A stretch of DNA of 64,000 bases from NCBI RefSeq assembly GCF_002204795.1, contig NZ_NIXO01000004.1, forward strand, positions 1-64,000, given 5' to 3'. How positions within the stretch are numbered: the stretch's first letter is position 1; each line of letters begins with the position of its first letter. The position numbers and the translations under genes are program-made. Below the pieces are notes generated by a model. The model ran no database searches. It had not been told where the DNA came from and saw nothing but the letters and a program-made list of their open reading frames with translations. This document shows, in pieces, positions 36,779-44,727 of the stretch. Source of the stretch: Pseudomonas sp. K2I15 (GTDB taxonomy: Bacteria; Pseudomonadota; Gammaproteobacteria; Pseudomonadales; Pseudomonadaceae).

Positions 36779-37153
36779 ATGTCCAAGCTTGCAGAATATC
36801 GTCAATTGGAAAAGAATTTGGCCGAGCAACTTCAAGCGCTTGAAGCTTTGAAGGGGGACTCAGGTCTAAAAAAGGAAATTGAATTCGAGGCCAAGCTTCG
36901 CGACTTGCTCGCAAAGTATGGCTTCAGCCTCAGAGATGTCGTTAACATTTTGGACCCAAAGAGCGGACGTCGCGCTGCTGGCGCTGGCACTGACGCGCCG
37001 AAAGCAGGGGCTCGACGAGCGCGAGAGGTGAAGATCTACGAAAATCCGAAAACGGGTGAGCGAGTAGAAACCAAAGGTGGCAACCATAAGATTTTGAAGC
37101 AGTGGAAATCTGAGCATGGGTCTGCAACCGTCGAATCATGGCTCAAAAAGTAA
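36779..37153 (+). CDS. MvaT/MvaU-family (H-NS-like) xenogeneic silencer
   Basis: This 124-residue protein has the MvaT layout. Residues 1-60 form a coiled-coil oligomerisation region (MSKLAEYRQLEKNLAEQLQA), there is a flexible linker around residues 60-80, and the C-terminal DNA-binding part has YENPKTGERVETKGGNHKIL and LKQWKSEHG. MvaT-type proteins bind AT-rich DNA in the minor groove and silence horizontally acquired genes in Pseudomonas. The host should have its own MvaT and MvaV, so this is an island-borne copy that may tune silencing of the island or interact with host silencers. A truncated copy is at 31043. Confidence 0.88.
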   Translation: MSKLAEYRQLEKNLAEQLQALEALKGDSGLKKEIEFEAKLRDLLAKYGFSLRDVVNILDPKSGRRAAGAGTDAPKAGARRAREVKIYENPKTGERVETKGGNHKILKQWKSEHGSATVESWLKK

Positions 37154-37575
37154 AGTATTCGACTATGACAAAAAGGCCCTGCGGTGCCGAGTCGTTCGCT
37201 TAATCTGTTGAAAACCTAAAGCCCAGTGAAGGAGAGCTTGTCCCTGTACTTCGCTGGGTCTTGGGCCATACAAGATGCATGGCCAAGGTCTTACCGTCCT
37301 TGCTCTTGAGCACATAGTTCACTGCTCGCAGGATATCCCGAAGTTTCTGCACCTGATGGGGCTCCTAGTTAACCAAGACACTCGCGTAGGCCATTGATGA
37401 GTGACTGCGGTCCTCTACCTTGATGGCGAAATGGGCGTAAATGGGTGAGTAATTGGTTGTTGAGGCGCTGACATCGTTCGATCGCCTTTCCCCAATCCCG
37501 GAGGATGGACGCCTTGGGCTACTGGCTCGATGCTCTAGCCTTGGGAAGTTATTACCCAATGACAGGCGGGCTTCA
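37154..37575. other. Decayed sequence without an intact gene
   Basis: No intact gene is seen between the mvaT-like gene and the xre remnant. Short frames on both strands lack any recognisable family. The place corresponds to the stretch between the mvaT fragment and the xre gene in the other copy of the duplicated block. Confidence 0.35.
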
Positions 37576-37722
37576 CTAGCATCGCCGGGCCGGCTGAGGG
37601 ATCAGCCGACGCACTATGCTCAGGTCGGCATCAAGGCCGATGCGTGTGTCCAGTCCTGCCTGAGAGAGGCGGGCACGTTGTCGCGCGCCTTTGAGTCGGA
37701 TTGCTAGCGCGCTACTGATCAC
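37576..37722 (-). pseudogene. Decayed copy of the XRE regulator gene
   Basis: From the GTG at 37722 the minus strand reads ISSALAIRLKGARQRARLSQ, AGLDTRIGLDADLS, close to the first 35 residues of the intact regulator at 31594-31899. The similarity then breaks and a stop follows at 37576. The second half of the helix-turn-helix and the C-terminal part are missing, so the product cannot bind DNA normally. Confidence 0.7.
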
Positions 37723-37776
37723 AGTGTTTTCTCGTAAATCAGTAGCCCCGTGGGGCGATTACTGCTTTCTTAAAGG

Positions 37777-37791
37777 CTACCGTTTTGGTAG
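37777..37791. promoter_or_regulatory. Second copy of the CTACC-N5-GGTAG palindrome
   Basis: This is the same inverted repeat as at 31955-31969, with centre GTTTT instead of GATTT, in the equivalent position between the xre remnant and the lipoprotein remnant. The flanking TTTTGGCC-like bases also match. It may still bind the intact regulator from 31594-31899. Confidence 0.55.
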
Positions 37792-37867
37792 TTTTGGCCA
37801 GAATTTCAAACCAGCGGCTCACAAGCGCTCAAGTAGCCGTCTTCCTGGGACCTCATAGGGAGGCAGA

Positions 37868-37985
37868 TTGCGGTCTTGGGCCAAAAAGTTGCTAATGCGC
37901 CTGTTGCTCGCCGTCACGACCTGCTCGATGTGCATTGATAGCTGGGTGTGGCGGTGATGGTGAGCCGCCTAAAGCAATGGGTTAT
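37868..37985 (+). pseudogene. Decayed 5' end of a lipoprotein gene copy
   Basis: The stretch aligns with the first 110 bases of the lipoprotein gene at 32050: GGTCTTGGGCC here against GGTCTTGGACC there, and GTGGCGGTGATGGTGAGCC against GCGGCGGTGACGGTGAGTT. The start codon position now reads ATT and there are frame changes. Only the signal-peptide part is represented before the next gene begins at 37999. Confidence 0.6.
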
Positions 37986-37998
37986 CTGGAGAAAAAGT

Positions 37999-38412
37999 AT
38001 GTTCGAAACTCACGAGCAAGCACTTGTGCAAAATCCTTTCTTCGTGCTTGAGGAGGGCGCACGTCGATGGGCGTATATCTCGCAAACGACAAACGACGAG
38101 TGGTTTTATGTCACCTCTGAATCAGCGGGCGAGGAGGGTAATGCCCAGCAACAATTCATAGTTTCGACCGTTCCTGTTCTATTGGCTTTATCGTCCAAAG
38201 ATGGACCTGAGCGTTGGATTCAGCAGGTTCAACTGGTATCGCCGCCCTGGTTGAACAAAAAGGGTAGCTGGTTGATGGAGCCAATTTCTGCAATTTATAA
38301 GGTCGACAACCGGGTGTGTTACGAAGTGATAGATGGACATATCTATCCATCTGAACTGAGCGAAAAGCCTCGCGAACTTCTGTGGTCCCAAGAGTCGGGG
38401 ATAGATGGATAA
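37999..38412 (+). CDS. Hypothetical protein, first gene of a three-gene operon
   Basis: This is a protein of about 137 residues that I do not recognise (MFETHEQALVQNPFFVLEEG). It starts at the ATG at 37999 because GGAG lies eight bases upstream. The longer frame from 37948 would run through the lipoprotein remnant. No signal peptide or membrane helix is seen. Its end overlaps the next gene's start by eight bases, so they are likely co-translated. The middle region is rich in tryptophan and aromatic residues (WIQQVQLVSPPWLNKKGSW). Confidence 0.6.
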   Translation: MFETHEQALVQNPFFVLEEGARRWAYISQTTNDEWFYVTSESAGEEGNAQQQFIVSTVPVLLALSSKDGPERWIQQVQLVSPPWLNKKGSWLMEPISAIYKVDNRVCYEVIDGHIYPSELSEKPRELLWSQESGIDG

Positions 38413-39001
38413 TTTCATCGAAAGGCATCTCGCCGCTCAGTACCGCACTCTGCTTTTTCCGCACGACTACTCCGGGGAAGGAATGTTCGGTTTTGAATGC
38501 AATGACGGTTGGGCGGATCTCATCGAAGCGACTCTTCGGCTGACCCGGCAACATGCTGAGCTGAACGCGCTCGACGTGAAGGTTAACCAGGCGAAAGAGA
38601 AGTTCGGTCAGCTCCGGATCTACCACAGCGGAAGCGATGAAATCATTGGTTCAGTTTTTGAAATTGCGCAGCTTGCGTCTGGCAGTATCTGTGAGCTTTG
38701 CGGCAAGCCTGGCGAAGTGGTGAGTCTTGAGGGCTGGCTCGTAGCTCGCTGTGGCAAGCATACCGGGAGGGGGCATCTAGATCCGATTGAAGCCTACATC
38801 CCGGATGAAAAATACATCACCAGCTACACACAAGCCCTGGACATGATTTTGGCGTTTTTCGGAACAGGTGCAGTGCGTTGGGTACAAGACGAACGCACTG
38901 CCTTTGCATGGCGACGCCCCCTAGAAATGCTGGCGACAGAAGAGGGGTGTCAGGCGATTTTCACCTTTCTGAAACGGTTAGAACATGGGGTTGGCGTTTG
39001 A
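38405..39001 (+). CDS. Zinc-ribbon protein with C-terminal ParS/MbcA-like domain
   Basis: This is a 198-residue protein with two modules. The first (residues 1-135) belongs to a widespread uncharacterised family: FGFECNDGWADLIEATL, VNQAKEKFGQLRIYHSG, and a zinc-binding set CELCGKPGE...VARCGKH. The second (about residues 145-198) resembles the MbcA/ParS toxin-binding domain of Xre-type antitoxins (DUF2384): ILAFFGTGAVRWVQDE, RRPLEMLATEEGCQAI and LKRLEHGV. Such a domain normally neutralises a RES-type toxin, but no RES toxin is obvious nearby. It overlaps the preceding gene, and the following gene begins 32 bases after its stop. Confidence 0.65.
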   Translation: MDNFIERHLAAQYRTLLFPHDYSGEGMFGFECNDGWADLIEATLRLTRQHAELNALDVKVNQAKEKFGQLRIYHSGSDEIIGSVFEIAQLASGSICELCGKPGEVVSLEGWLVARCGKHTGRGHLDPIEAYIPDEKYITSYTQALDMILAFFGTGAVRWVQDERTAFAWRRPLEMLATEEGCQAIFTFLKRLEHGVGV

Positions 39002-39033
39002 CTTCGCAACTGGTTCGCGGGACGTGTGTGGTG

Positions 39034-39501
39034 ATGGCCACCCACCCAAACCTAGAGAATCATTTGCGAGGTGAATTGAAATGGGAATTCAGTCAAGGGC
39101 TAGTGGATTTACGCCACGTTAGAAGCCTCGTATCGTCGCCTCGATTGATATCGTTAAGCGTCCGTGCTTTCAGCCATCCCGCACTAGCCGAAGCTGGGGA
39201 CACGTTTTTGGATTCACGCACGCGGTTGGCGGATTACCCCCAAAAAACGTGGGCCATGTCGCTTGTCAATTTTCTACCTCTGGCGGACGCGGTCGAGATT
39301 GTCGAAGAATACAATCCCAATGATCCGTCGGTGATGAAGCTTCAAGTCTGGCCATACGAGCCGGGTGCTCTAAATGACTTCGCTATGACTGTCGCGGTGG
39401 CATTGAGTTACACGCCTGCGGAGCTAATGGCTGAATCGAGGATTTCGCTCGCGATAGATGAGTTAGTCAGTGAGTGGGGCTATTTCACGGATGGGTTCTG
39501 A
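39034..39501 (+). CDS. Hypothetical protein, third gene of the operon
   Basis: This is a protein of about 155 residues that I do not recognise. The start is set at the ATG at 39034 because a longer frame to 38878 lies inside the upstream gene. The sequence (for example HLRGELKWEFSQGLVDL, FLPLADAVEIVEEYNPND and FAMTVAVALSYTPAELMAES) is acidic and mostly helical, without signal peptide. Since the previous protein has an antitoxin-like domain, this could be its partner, but it shows no known toxin motif such as RES. Confidence 0.5.
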   Translation: MATHPNLENHLRGELKWEFSQGLVDLRHVRSLVSSPRLISLSVRAFSHPALAEAGDTFLDSRTRLADYPQKTWAMSLVNFLPLADAVEIVEEYNPNDPSVMKLQVWPYEPGALNDFAMTVAVALSYTPAELMAESRISLAIDELVSEWGYFTDGF

Positions 39502-40205
39502 TTCCCGCTTCAGTTAATAGCTCTCTCGTCAGGTCAAGATGAGGGCGCGCATTGACCAATGCCCATGTGCTGCTTTTGCATTGCTCGACGGCCACGCTAC
39601 ATGCTGAATGTCATCCAATTCACCAGAACTCCAGCCCCACCGGTTGCAGTTCTTCCCATGCTTGGTCCACGTGGTTTCTCGGTGTCTCTACTAACAAGCC
39701 CTCAAGCGAATGTTTCGTACCTAATGGCACATCATTAAAGGAGTCCACTTGCGCGACGGCATGACCTTGCTTCGCCAGGCATTTTTTTGAAGTGGCCGAC
39801 TCTTTTTTCCGCGCCATTATTTTTCTCTCGGGTTTGATAGCTGGAGTTCAGTAATTTGAGTGGAAGAGAGAACGGCGGGGTGACGGGTGGCAGGACCCGC
39901 TTGGAAGTCGAATATTGCGAGCGTTGCAGTGACGGCCTGAGCGTCCTTCGGTGACACCGCAAAGCGGTGCGCGGAAGGATGGCAGCACACGATTGAAATT
40001 GTGCTGCTACCCCACAGATGATTTTCCGTTTGGACGAAACCCAATCCTTATGCGGCTATCGGCCAATGCAATCTCGTTGGGGTGGAATAAGCCTATATTA
40101 TCAGCTAGCGTTGCCCCTACGTTTTAGGTTGCACCCTTCAGGCATTCCTGAAACTGCGGTACTCTCGGATTCGTTTGCGATGGCATATTTTCTGCCACTA
40201 GCACG
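39502..40205. other. Stretch near the right end of the island with no certain gene
   Basis: About 700 bases have no gene that I can firmly support. A minus-strand frame at 39817-40044 and a 65-codon frame at 39620-39817 look weakly coding. The composition shifts towards the core genome at its right end. Confidence 0.35.
39620..39817 (-). CDS. Small hypothetical protein (doubtful)
   Basis: This is a 65-residue frame with an ATG start and a protein-like sequence (MARKKESATSKKCLAKQGHA, then GLLVETPRNHVDQAWEELQP). The ribosome-binding site is weak (GAGAG about 13 bases upstream). No family is recognised. It may be a real small gene or a chance frame. Confidence 0.3.
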   Translation of the reverse strand: MARKKESATSKKCLAKQGHAVAQVDSFNDVPLGTKHSLEGLLVETPRNHVDQAWEELQPVGLEFW

Positions 40206-40267
40206 GCCCGGATAGGGTGGCCTTACTTACGCGTAGAAGGTCGCAGGTTCGATTCCTGTCTCGGGCA
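40206..40267 (+). pseudogene. tRNA-like remnant
   Basis: The 62 bases start with GCCCGGA and end with CTCGGGCA, which can pair as an acceptor stem (six of seven positions, one G-U). Inside is a normal T arm (GCAGG, TTCGATT, CCTGT) preceded by AGGTC. The D arm is missing and the anticodon arm is damaged. It lies at the change from island to core composition, just before the nadC neighbourhood, so it may mark an old integration event. Confidence 0.55.
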
Positions 40268-40403
40268 AAAAGGCAACACAGTTTTCAGATGATCCCAGAA
40301 TGGTTCTGAAGGCCAGACGAACGGGTATTCATGCCTGTTCTTTTGTATCTGCGCGACCTTGATGACCCAGATGCATCCCCATTCCTCGATCTAAGAGAAC
40401 GAC

Positions 40404-40709
40404 ATGACCACACAAGAAATGACCCAGGAAGCGCGGCACGAAGCAGCCCTCAAAAAGTACGTCGCGGAGTCGCCGGAACTGCTGGATGAGATCAAGGACC
40501 TGAGCGCCGATGATCAAAGGGACCAGATCCAATGGTCATTTGAGGATGAGGCCGAGGCCCAGGGCTTGCAGCCGTGGGAACTGACCCTGAAGTACACCTC
40601 TACCCCCGAAGAGTTCGAGGCGGCGCGCTTGGCTTTGCACAAGCAGGCCGCCGAGGTGCTGGGTGTCGACTGGAACGAGTATTGCGGGATGAATAATCTC
40701 GCGATCTGA
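40404..40709 (+). CDS. Small DUF6388-like protein
   Basis: This is a 101-residue acidic protein (MTTQEMTQEARHEAALKKYV, ESPELLDEIKDLSADDQRDQ, VLGVDWNEYCGMNNL). It resembles a small uncharacterised Pseudomonas family, to my memory DUF6388. It is GC-rich and has the codon use of the core genome, so it is the first host gene to the right of the island. A GAGAAC sequence before the ATG can serve as ribosome-binding site. No membrane segment or catalytic motif is seen. Confidence 0.7.
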   Translation: MTTQEMTQEARHEAALKKYVAESPELLDEIKDLSADDQRDQIQWSFEDEAEAQGLQPWELTLKYTSTPEEFEAARLALHKQAAEVLGVDWNEYCGMNNLAI

Positions 40710-40718
40710 GACGTAACT

Positions 40719-40817
40719 GTAGGAGCGAGCTTGCTCGCGAAAAACCTGAGGACCCTGCGGGGTGTCAGGTTTTTCGCGTTATCGTTGACGACCTTCGCGA
40801 GCAAGCTCGCTCCTACA
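40719..40817. repeat. REP pair (inverted) between the DUF6388-like gene and nadC
   Basis: Two copies of the Pseudomonas REP core (GTAGGAGCGAGCTTGCTCGC and its reverse complement) face each other at 40719-40740 and 40795-40817. The arms can pair into a long hairpin between two converging genes, so it may end transcription from both. The spacer is related to that of the pair at 45570-45667. Confidence 0.85.
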
Positions 40818-40824
40818 GGTGTTG

Positions 40825-41673
40825 TCAGAGACTAAGCCGCATCGACAAATCCACCGCCTTCACATCCTTGGTCATCGCGCCGATGGAGATGTAGTCCACG
40901 CCGGTTTCAGCGATGGGCAGCAGGGTGCTTTCGTTGATCCCGCCACTCGCCTCCAGCTTGGCTTTGCCGCCGTTCAGGCGCACCGCTTCGCGCATGTCAT
41001 CCAGGCTCAGCTCATCCAGCATGATGATGTCGGCGCCCGCCGCCAGTGCTTCGCGCAGTTCCTCCAGGCTTTCCACTTCGATTTCCACCGGCTTGCCCGG
41101 GGCGATCTTGTGGGCCGCGCTGATGGCCTGGGCAATGCCGCCACAGGCTGCAATATGGTTTTCCTTGATCAGGAACGCGTCATACAGGCCGATGCGGTGG
41201 TTGTGGCAGCCGCCGCAGGTCACTGCGTACTTCTGCGCCAGGCGCAGGCCGGGCAGGGTCTTGCGGGTATCCAGCAGCTTGACCTGGGTGGCGGCGACAA
41301 AATCCGCCAGATATTGGGCGCGGGTGGCAACGCCTGACAGTAGTTGCAGAAAGTTCAGCGCGCAACGCTCGCCACTGAGCAGCGAACGTGCCGGGCCTTC
41401 GAGGTGGAACAACACCTGGTTCGGGCTGACGCGCTCGCCGTCGCGTACCTGCCAATGCACCGCGACGCGCGGGTCCAACTGGCGAAACACCGCATCCACC
41501 CATGCCGTGCCGCTGATAACGGCGGCATCACGGCTGATGATCGTGGCCTTGGCCAGGCGCTCTGCCGGGATCAGTTGTGCGGTGATATCCCCACTGCCGA
41601 TGTCTTCCAGTAGTGCTCGACGCACATTGGCTTCGATTTCGGCGGTCAGGTCGGCTAGACGAAGATTGGGCAT
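40825..41673 (-). CDS. nadC: Nicotinate-nucleotide pyrophosphorylase (carboxylating)
   Basis: This 282-residue quinolinate phosphoribosyltransferase turns quinolinate and PRPP into nicotinate mononucleotide in de novo NAD synthesis. Family segments are [81 protein letters not shown] and LEASGGINE. The start at 41673 (MPNLRLADL) has GGAG upstream. A longer frame to 41745 has no such support. In Pseudomonas nadC stands next to the tRNA-Thr/pilA locus and ampDE, as here. Confidence 0.97.
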   Translation of the reverse strand: MPNLRLADLTAEIEANVRRALLEDIGSGDITAQLIPAERLAKATIISRDAAVISGTAWVDAVFRQLDPRVAVHWQVRDGERVSPNQVLFHLEGPARSLLSGERCALNFLQLLSGVATRAQYLADFVAATQVKLLDTRKTLPGLRLAQKYAVTCGGCHNHRIGLYDAFLIKENHIAACGGIAQAISAAHKIAPGKPVEIEVESLEELREALAAGADIIMLDELSLDDMREAVRLNGGKAKLEASGGINESTLLPIAETGVDYISIGAMTKDVKAVDLSMRLSL

Positions 41674-41942
41674 AACAGGCTCCACAAACAAAGTGCCTGG
41701 ATTATAGGGGTAGGGCGGGCCTGAACCCAAGGCGGCAGGTGCCACTGGGGCGACTCGCGGTGCTCATTTACACAGCAATCACAGAGTTTGCTGGCGCAAC
41801 AACCCTCATTTGCAAGATAATCTCGCGCCTTGCAATTGGCGTCATAGCTTTGACGTCGCAGTGATAGGCCGATTTTCGCAGCGCTCCACGTTGCTGCACC
41901 GATCTTTCACAAAATCGAATACCGCCGGTTCAGGAGGCCAGG
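41674..41942. other. Divergent region between nadC and the DUF1631 gene
   Basis: These 269 bases must hold promoters for nadC and for the DUF1631 gene. A TTGCAA direct repeat (around 41811 and 41831) and a run TTGACG are present in the region. I cannot assign a specific regulator. Confidence 0.3.
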
Positions 41943-44102
41943 ATGCACAATGACGGAAAGGTGGTGCCGATCAATAAGGCACGGACGACGCCATCGCCGC
42001 TCGCCCGCCTGCCGGTGGTTCTGCTCCAGGTCCGTGACAAGGCGGCGCAGCAACTCAAACAGGGGTTGCAGGAGCTATTTGATAACGCCGACGACACCCT
42101 GTTTGAAATGGCTGACAAGACTCGCAGCAACGTCGACCACGGTATTTTCTTTGAGGCCATGCGCGACTTGCGCCTCAAGCGCAAGAATTTCGAGCGCGGC
42201 TTCATGGAACAGCTCTACGAGGCATTCGCCAACCTTGGCAACGTGGAGCGCAGTGAGTTGCAGCTGATTCCGGTGGTGTCCTACGCGGCGGTGCCCGGAG
42301 CCTCCAGCGACGAACTGGAAAAAGCCGTGGCCCTTGAAGCGATGCTGGGCAAGGTGCTGCGCCGCGATGGCCTGGCCCTTGGGCAGTTGACGGCTCGCCT
42401 GAACGCCTTGCTCGACAAACACCTGGATGATCGGGACAACCCTCTGGGGCCAGCGATGTTGTGCGCGTTCTTTCTGCAAGCGGGGCGCAGCCTTGGCGTA
42501 GAGATTCGGGTCAAGCTGATCATTCTCAAGCTGTTTGAAAAATACGTCCTCAGTGACGCCGACCTGTTGTATGGCGAAGCCAATCAGTTGCTGATCGCCA
42601 CCGGCGTGTTGCCTGAACTCAAGGCGGCGCCATCACGGCGTGCCGTTGCCCCCACTGACCAAACCGAAGACACCCCGCCCATCACCGACCACCCAGCGGA
42701 CGACAGCGGGCAGGAAGTTTTCGCGGCGTTGCAAGAGTTGCTGTCTGCCGTGCGCGGCAGCGTTGCACCTACCCTTGAGGCCAGCGCCGAGACCCAGCCA
42801 ATCTCCACCCGTGACCTGCTGCGCCTGCTCTCTCATTTGCAGCAATACGTGCCGGCGCCCGAGGTCGAGGATGACTTCGACCTGCGCAACCAGCTTGAAC
42901 AACTGCTGACCCGGGTCAGCGTCAAGAGCGGCAAGTCGCGGGTGGTGGAGGACGCGGACGAGGATGTGATCAACCTGATCGCCATGCTCTTCGAGTTCAT
43001 CCTCAATGACGGCACGGTGCCGGAGTCCCTCAAGGCGCTGATCGCCGGCTTGCAAATACCGATGTTGAAAGTGGCGGTGCTGGACAAGAGCTTTTTCAGC
43101 CGCGCCAATCACCCGGCGCGGCGCCTGCTCAATGAAATCGCCGCAGCGGCCATGGGCTGGAGCCGACGCGACGACTATCAGCGCGACAGCCTGTACCTGC
43201 ACATCGAGCAGGTGGTGCAGCGGTTGTTGAACGACTTTGTCGATGATCCGGCGATTTTTTCCCAACTGCTGACGGAATTCACCGCGTTTACCCATGATGA
43301 GCGGCGCCGCAGCGAATTGCTGGAGCAACGCACCCGCGATGCGGAAGAAGGGCGCGCCCGGACCGAAATCGCCCGTCAGCGAGTGGCTGAAGCGCTCAAT
43401 CTGCGGCTGCTGGGCAAAGTCCTGCCTGAGGTTGTGGTGCAGTTCCTGCAACAGGCCTGGAGCCAGGTGCTGTTGCTGGCCTGTCTGAAGCACGGCGAAC
43501 ACTCGCCGCAATGGGCGGCCGGGCTGCGCACCATGGACGAGCTGATCTGGAGTATCGGCCTCAGCGAAGACACCGAGGCGGGCCGGCGTTTGCTGGAGCA
43601 GTTGCCTGACTTGCTCAAGGCCTTGCGCGACGGATTGAGCGGCGCCGCGTTTGATCCCTTCATCACCCGGGAATTTTTCACGCAGTTGCAGACCCTGCAT
43701 GTCCTGTCTTTGCGGGGCAATGCCGACGGAAATTCTTGGTTGGCGCAGGTCGAGGTGCGTGAGGCGTTTGTCCTCAGCCCCGCTGCGCCGGCCATTTCGG
43801 TGAGCCTGCCGGAAGATGATCCCGACCTGCTCAAGGTTCGCCAACTGCGAGTCGGTTGCTGGGTCGAGTTCCAGGAAGACGCCGAAAACACCCTGCGCTG
43901 CAAGCTGACGGCGATTATCGCGCCGGACCATACCTGTATTTTTGTCAACCGAACCGGCCTCAAGGTATTGGAAAAAAGCCCGGTTGAACTGGCGCTGGAA
44001 TTCAAGCGCGGCGCGGTGCGAACCCTCGATGATGCGTTGCTGTTCGACCGCGCCCTGGCCTCGGTGATTGGCAACCTGCGCCAACTTCATCACGCCAAGT
44101 GA
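41943..44102 (+). CDS. DUF1631 family protein
   Basis: This is a 719-residue cytoplasmic protein matching the DUF1631 protein next to ampD in Pseudomonas (PA4523 position). It starts MHNDGKVVPINKARTTPSPL. Characteristic pieces are GLQELFDNADDTLFEMADK, YEAFANLGNVERSELQLIPV, and a C-terminal PilZ-like segment (LRVGCWVEFQEDAENTLRCK, followed by FVNRTGLKVLEKSPVELAL). PilZ-type ends of this kind may bind c-di-GMP, but I cannot see the RxxxR box. Its function is unknown. GGAGG lies just before the ATG. Confidence 0.85.
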   Translation: MHNDGKVVPINKARTTPSPLARLPVVLLQVRDKAAQQLKQGLQELFDNADDTLFEMADKTRSNVDHGIFFEAMRDLRLKRKNFERGFMEQLYEAFANLGNVERSELQLIPVVSYAAVPGASSDELEKAVALEAMLGKVLRRDGLALGQLTARLNALLDKHLDDRDNPLGPAMLCAFFLQAGRSLGVEIRVKLIILKLFEKYVLSDADLLYGEANQLLIATGVLPELKAAPSRRAVAPTDQTEDTPPITDHPADDSGQEVFAALQELLSAVRGSVAPTLEASAETQPISTRDLLRLLSHLQQYVPAPEVEDDFDLRNQLEQLLTRVSVKSGKSRVVEDADEDVINLIAMLFEFILNDGTVPESLKALIAGLQIPMLKVAVLDKSFFSRANHPARRLLNEIAAAAMGWSRRDDYQRDSLYLHIEQVVQRLLNDFVDDPAIFSQLLTEFTAFTHDERRRSELLEQRTRDAEEGRARTEIARQRVAEALNLRLLGKVLPEVVVQFLQQAWSQVLLLACLKHGEHSPQWAAGLRTMDELIWSIGLSEDTEAGRRLLEQLPDLLKALRDGLSGAAFDPFITREFFTQLQTLHVLSLRGNADGNSWLAQVEVREAFVLSPAAPAISVSLPEDDPDLLKVRQLRVGCWVEFQEDAENTLRCKLTAIIAPDHTCIFVNRTGLKVLEKSPVELALEFKRGAVRTLDDALLFDRALASVIGNLRQLHHAK

Positions 44103-44163
44103 TCGCAACCGGATAGCGGAACGCGGCATACTGAGGCACCCCAGCCTCGTTCAAGGAACCTGT

Positions 44164-44727
44164 ATGCAGTTGGACCCCGCCAGCGGTTGGTGCCAGGGCA
44201 TTCGTCATTGCCCCTCGCCCAACTTCAACGAGCGCCCCGGTGGCGAGATTTCCCTGTTGGTGGTGCACAACATCAGCCTGCCACCGGCGCAATTCGCCAC
44301 CGGCAAGGTGCACGAGTTTTTCCAGAATCGTCTGGATGTCACGGAACATCCCTACTTTGAAGGCATCGCCGACCTACGGGTTTCTGCGCATTTTCTGATT
44401 GAGCGTGATGGCGCGGTGACGCAGTTTGTCTCGTGCCGGGACCGGGCGTGGCATGCCGGGGTATCGAGCTTCGAGGGCCGCGAGACCTGCAACGACTTTT
44501 CCCTGGGGATCGAGCTGGAAGGCACCGACGACCTGCCTTTCACCGATGCCCAGTATTCATCCCTGATCGCCCTGACGCGCCAGTTGCTGGCGGCGTACAC
44601 GGGCATTACCCGCCAGCGCATTTGTGGCCATAGCGATATCGCCCCGGGACGCAAGACCGATCCCGGACCCGCTTTTGATTGGGCGCGCTTTCGCAGCGCC
44701 TTGCAGGATGGAGGACACGCACAATGA
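44164..44727 (+). CDS. ampD: 1,6-anhydro-N-acetylmuramyl-L-alanine amidase AmpD
   Basis: This 187-residue cytoplasmic zinc amidase removes the peptide from anhydro-muropeptides in cell-wall recycling, which keeps AmpR-controlled beta-lactamase low. The amidase_2 features are LLVVHNISLP with a zinc-binding histidine, FLIERDGAVTQFV, RAWHAGVSSF with the second histidine region and CGHSDIAPGRKTDPGPAFDW with the third histidine and aspartate. The start is the ATG at 44164, since the frame up to 44068 lies in the preceding gene. It overlaps ampE by four bases (ATGA). Confidence 0.97.
   Translation: MQLDPASGWCQGIRHCPSPNFNERPGGEISLLVVHNISLPPAQFATGKVHEFFQNRLDVTEHPYFEGIADLRVSAHFLIERDGAVTQFVSCRDRAWHAGVSSFEGRETCNDFSLGIELEGTDDLPFTDAQYSSLIALTRQLLAAYTGITRQRICGHSDIAPGRKTDPGPAFDWARFRSALQDGGHAQ

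Noticed and set aside
36456..36851. Plus-strand frame of 131 codons overlapping the mvaT-like gene
   Set aside because: It runs out of frame through the start of a clear MvaT-family gene and has no protein-like features of its own.
353..40300. Perfect direct repeat of the tRNA-Thr 3' end as a right attachment site
   Set aside because: I looked for copies of the T-arm and acceptor sequence near the possible right ends and found none by eye. The remnant at 40206 is only generally tRNA-like.
42633..44129. Long minus-strand frame of 498 codons opposite the DUF1631 gene
   Set aside because: It is antisense to a well-supported gene of high GC content, rich in arginine, histidine and glutamine, and has no recognisable family.
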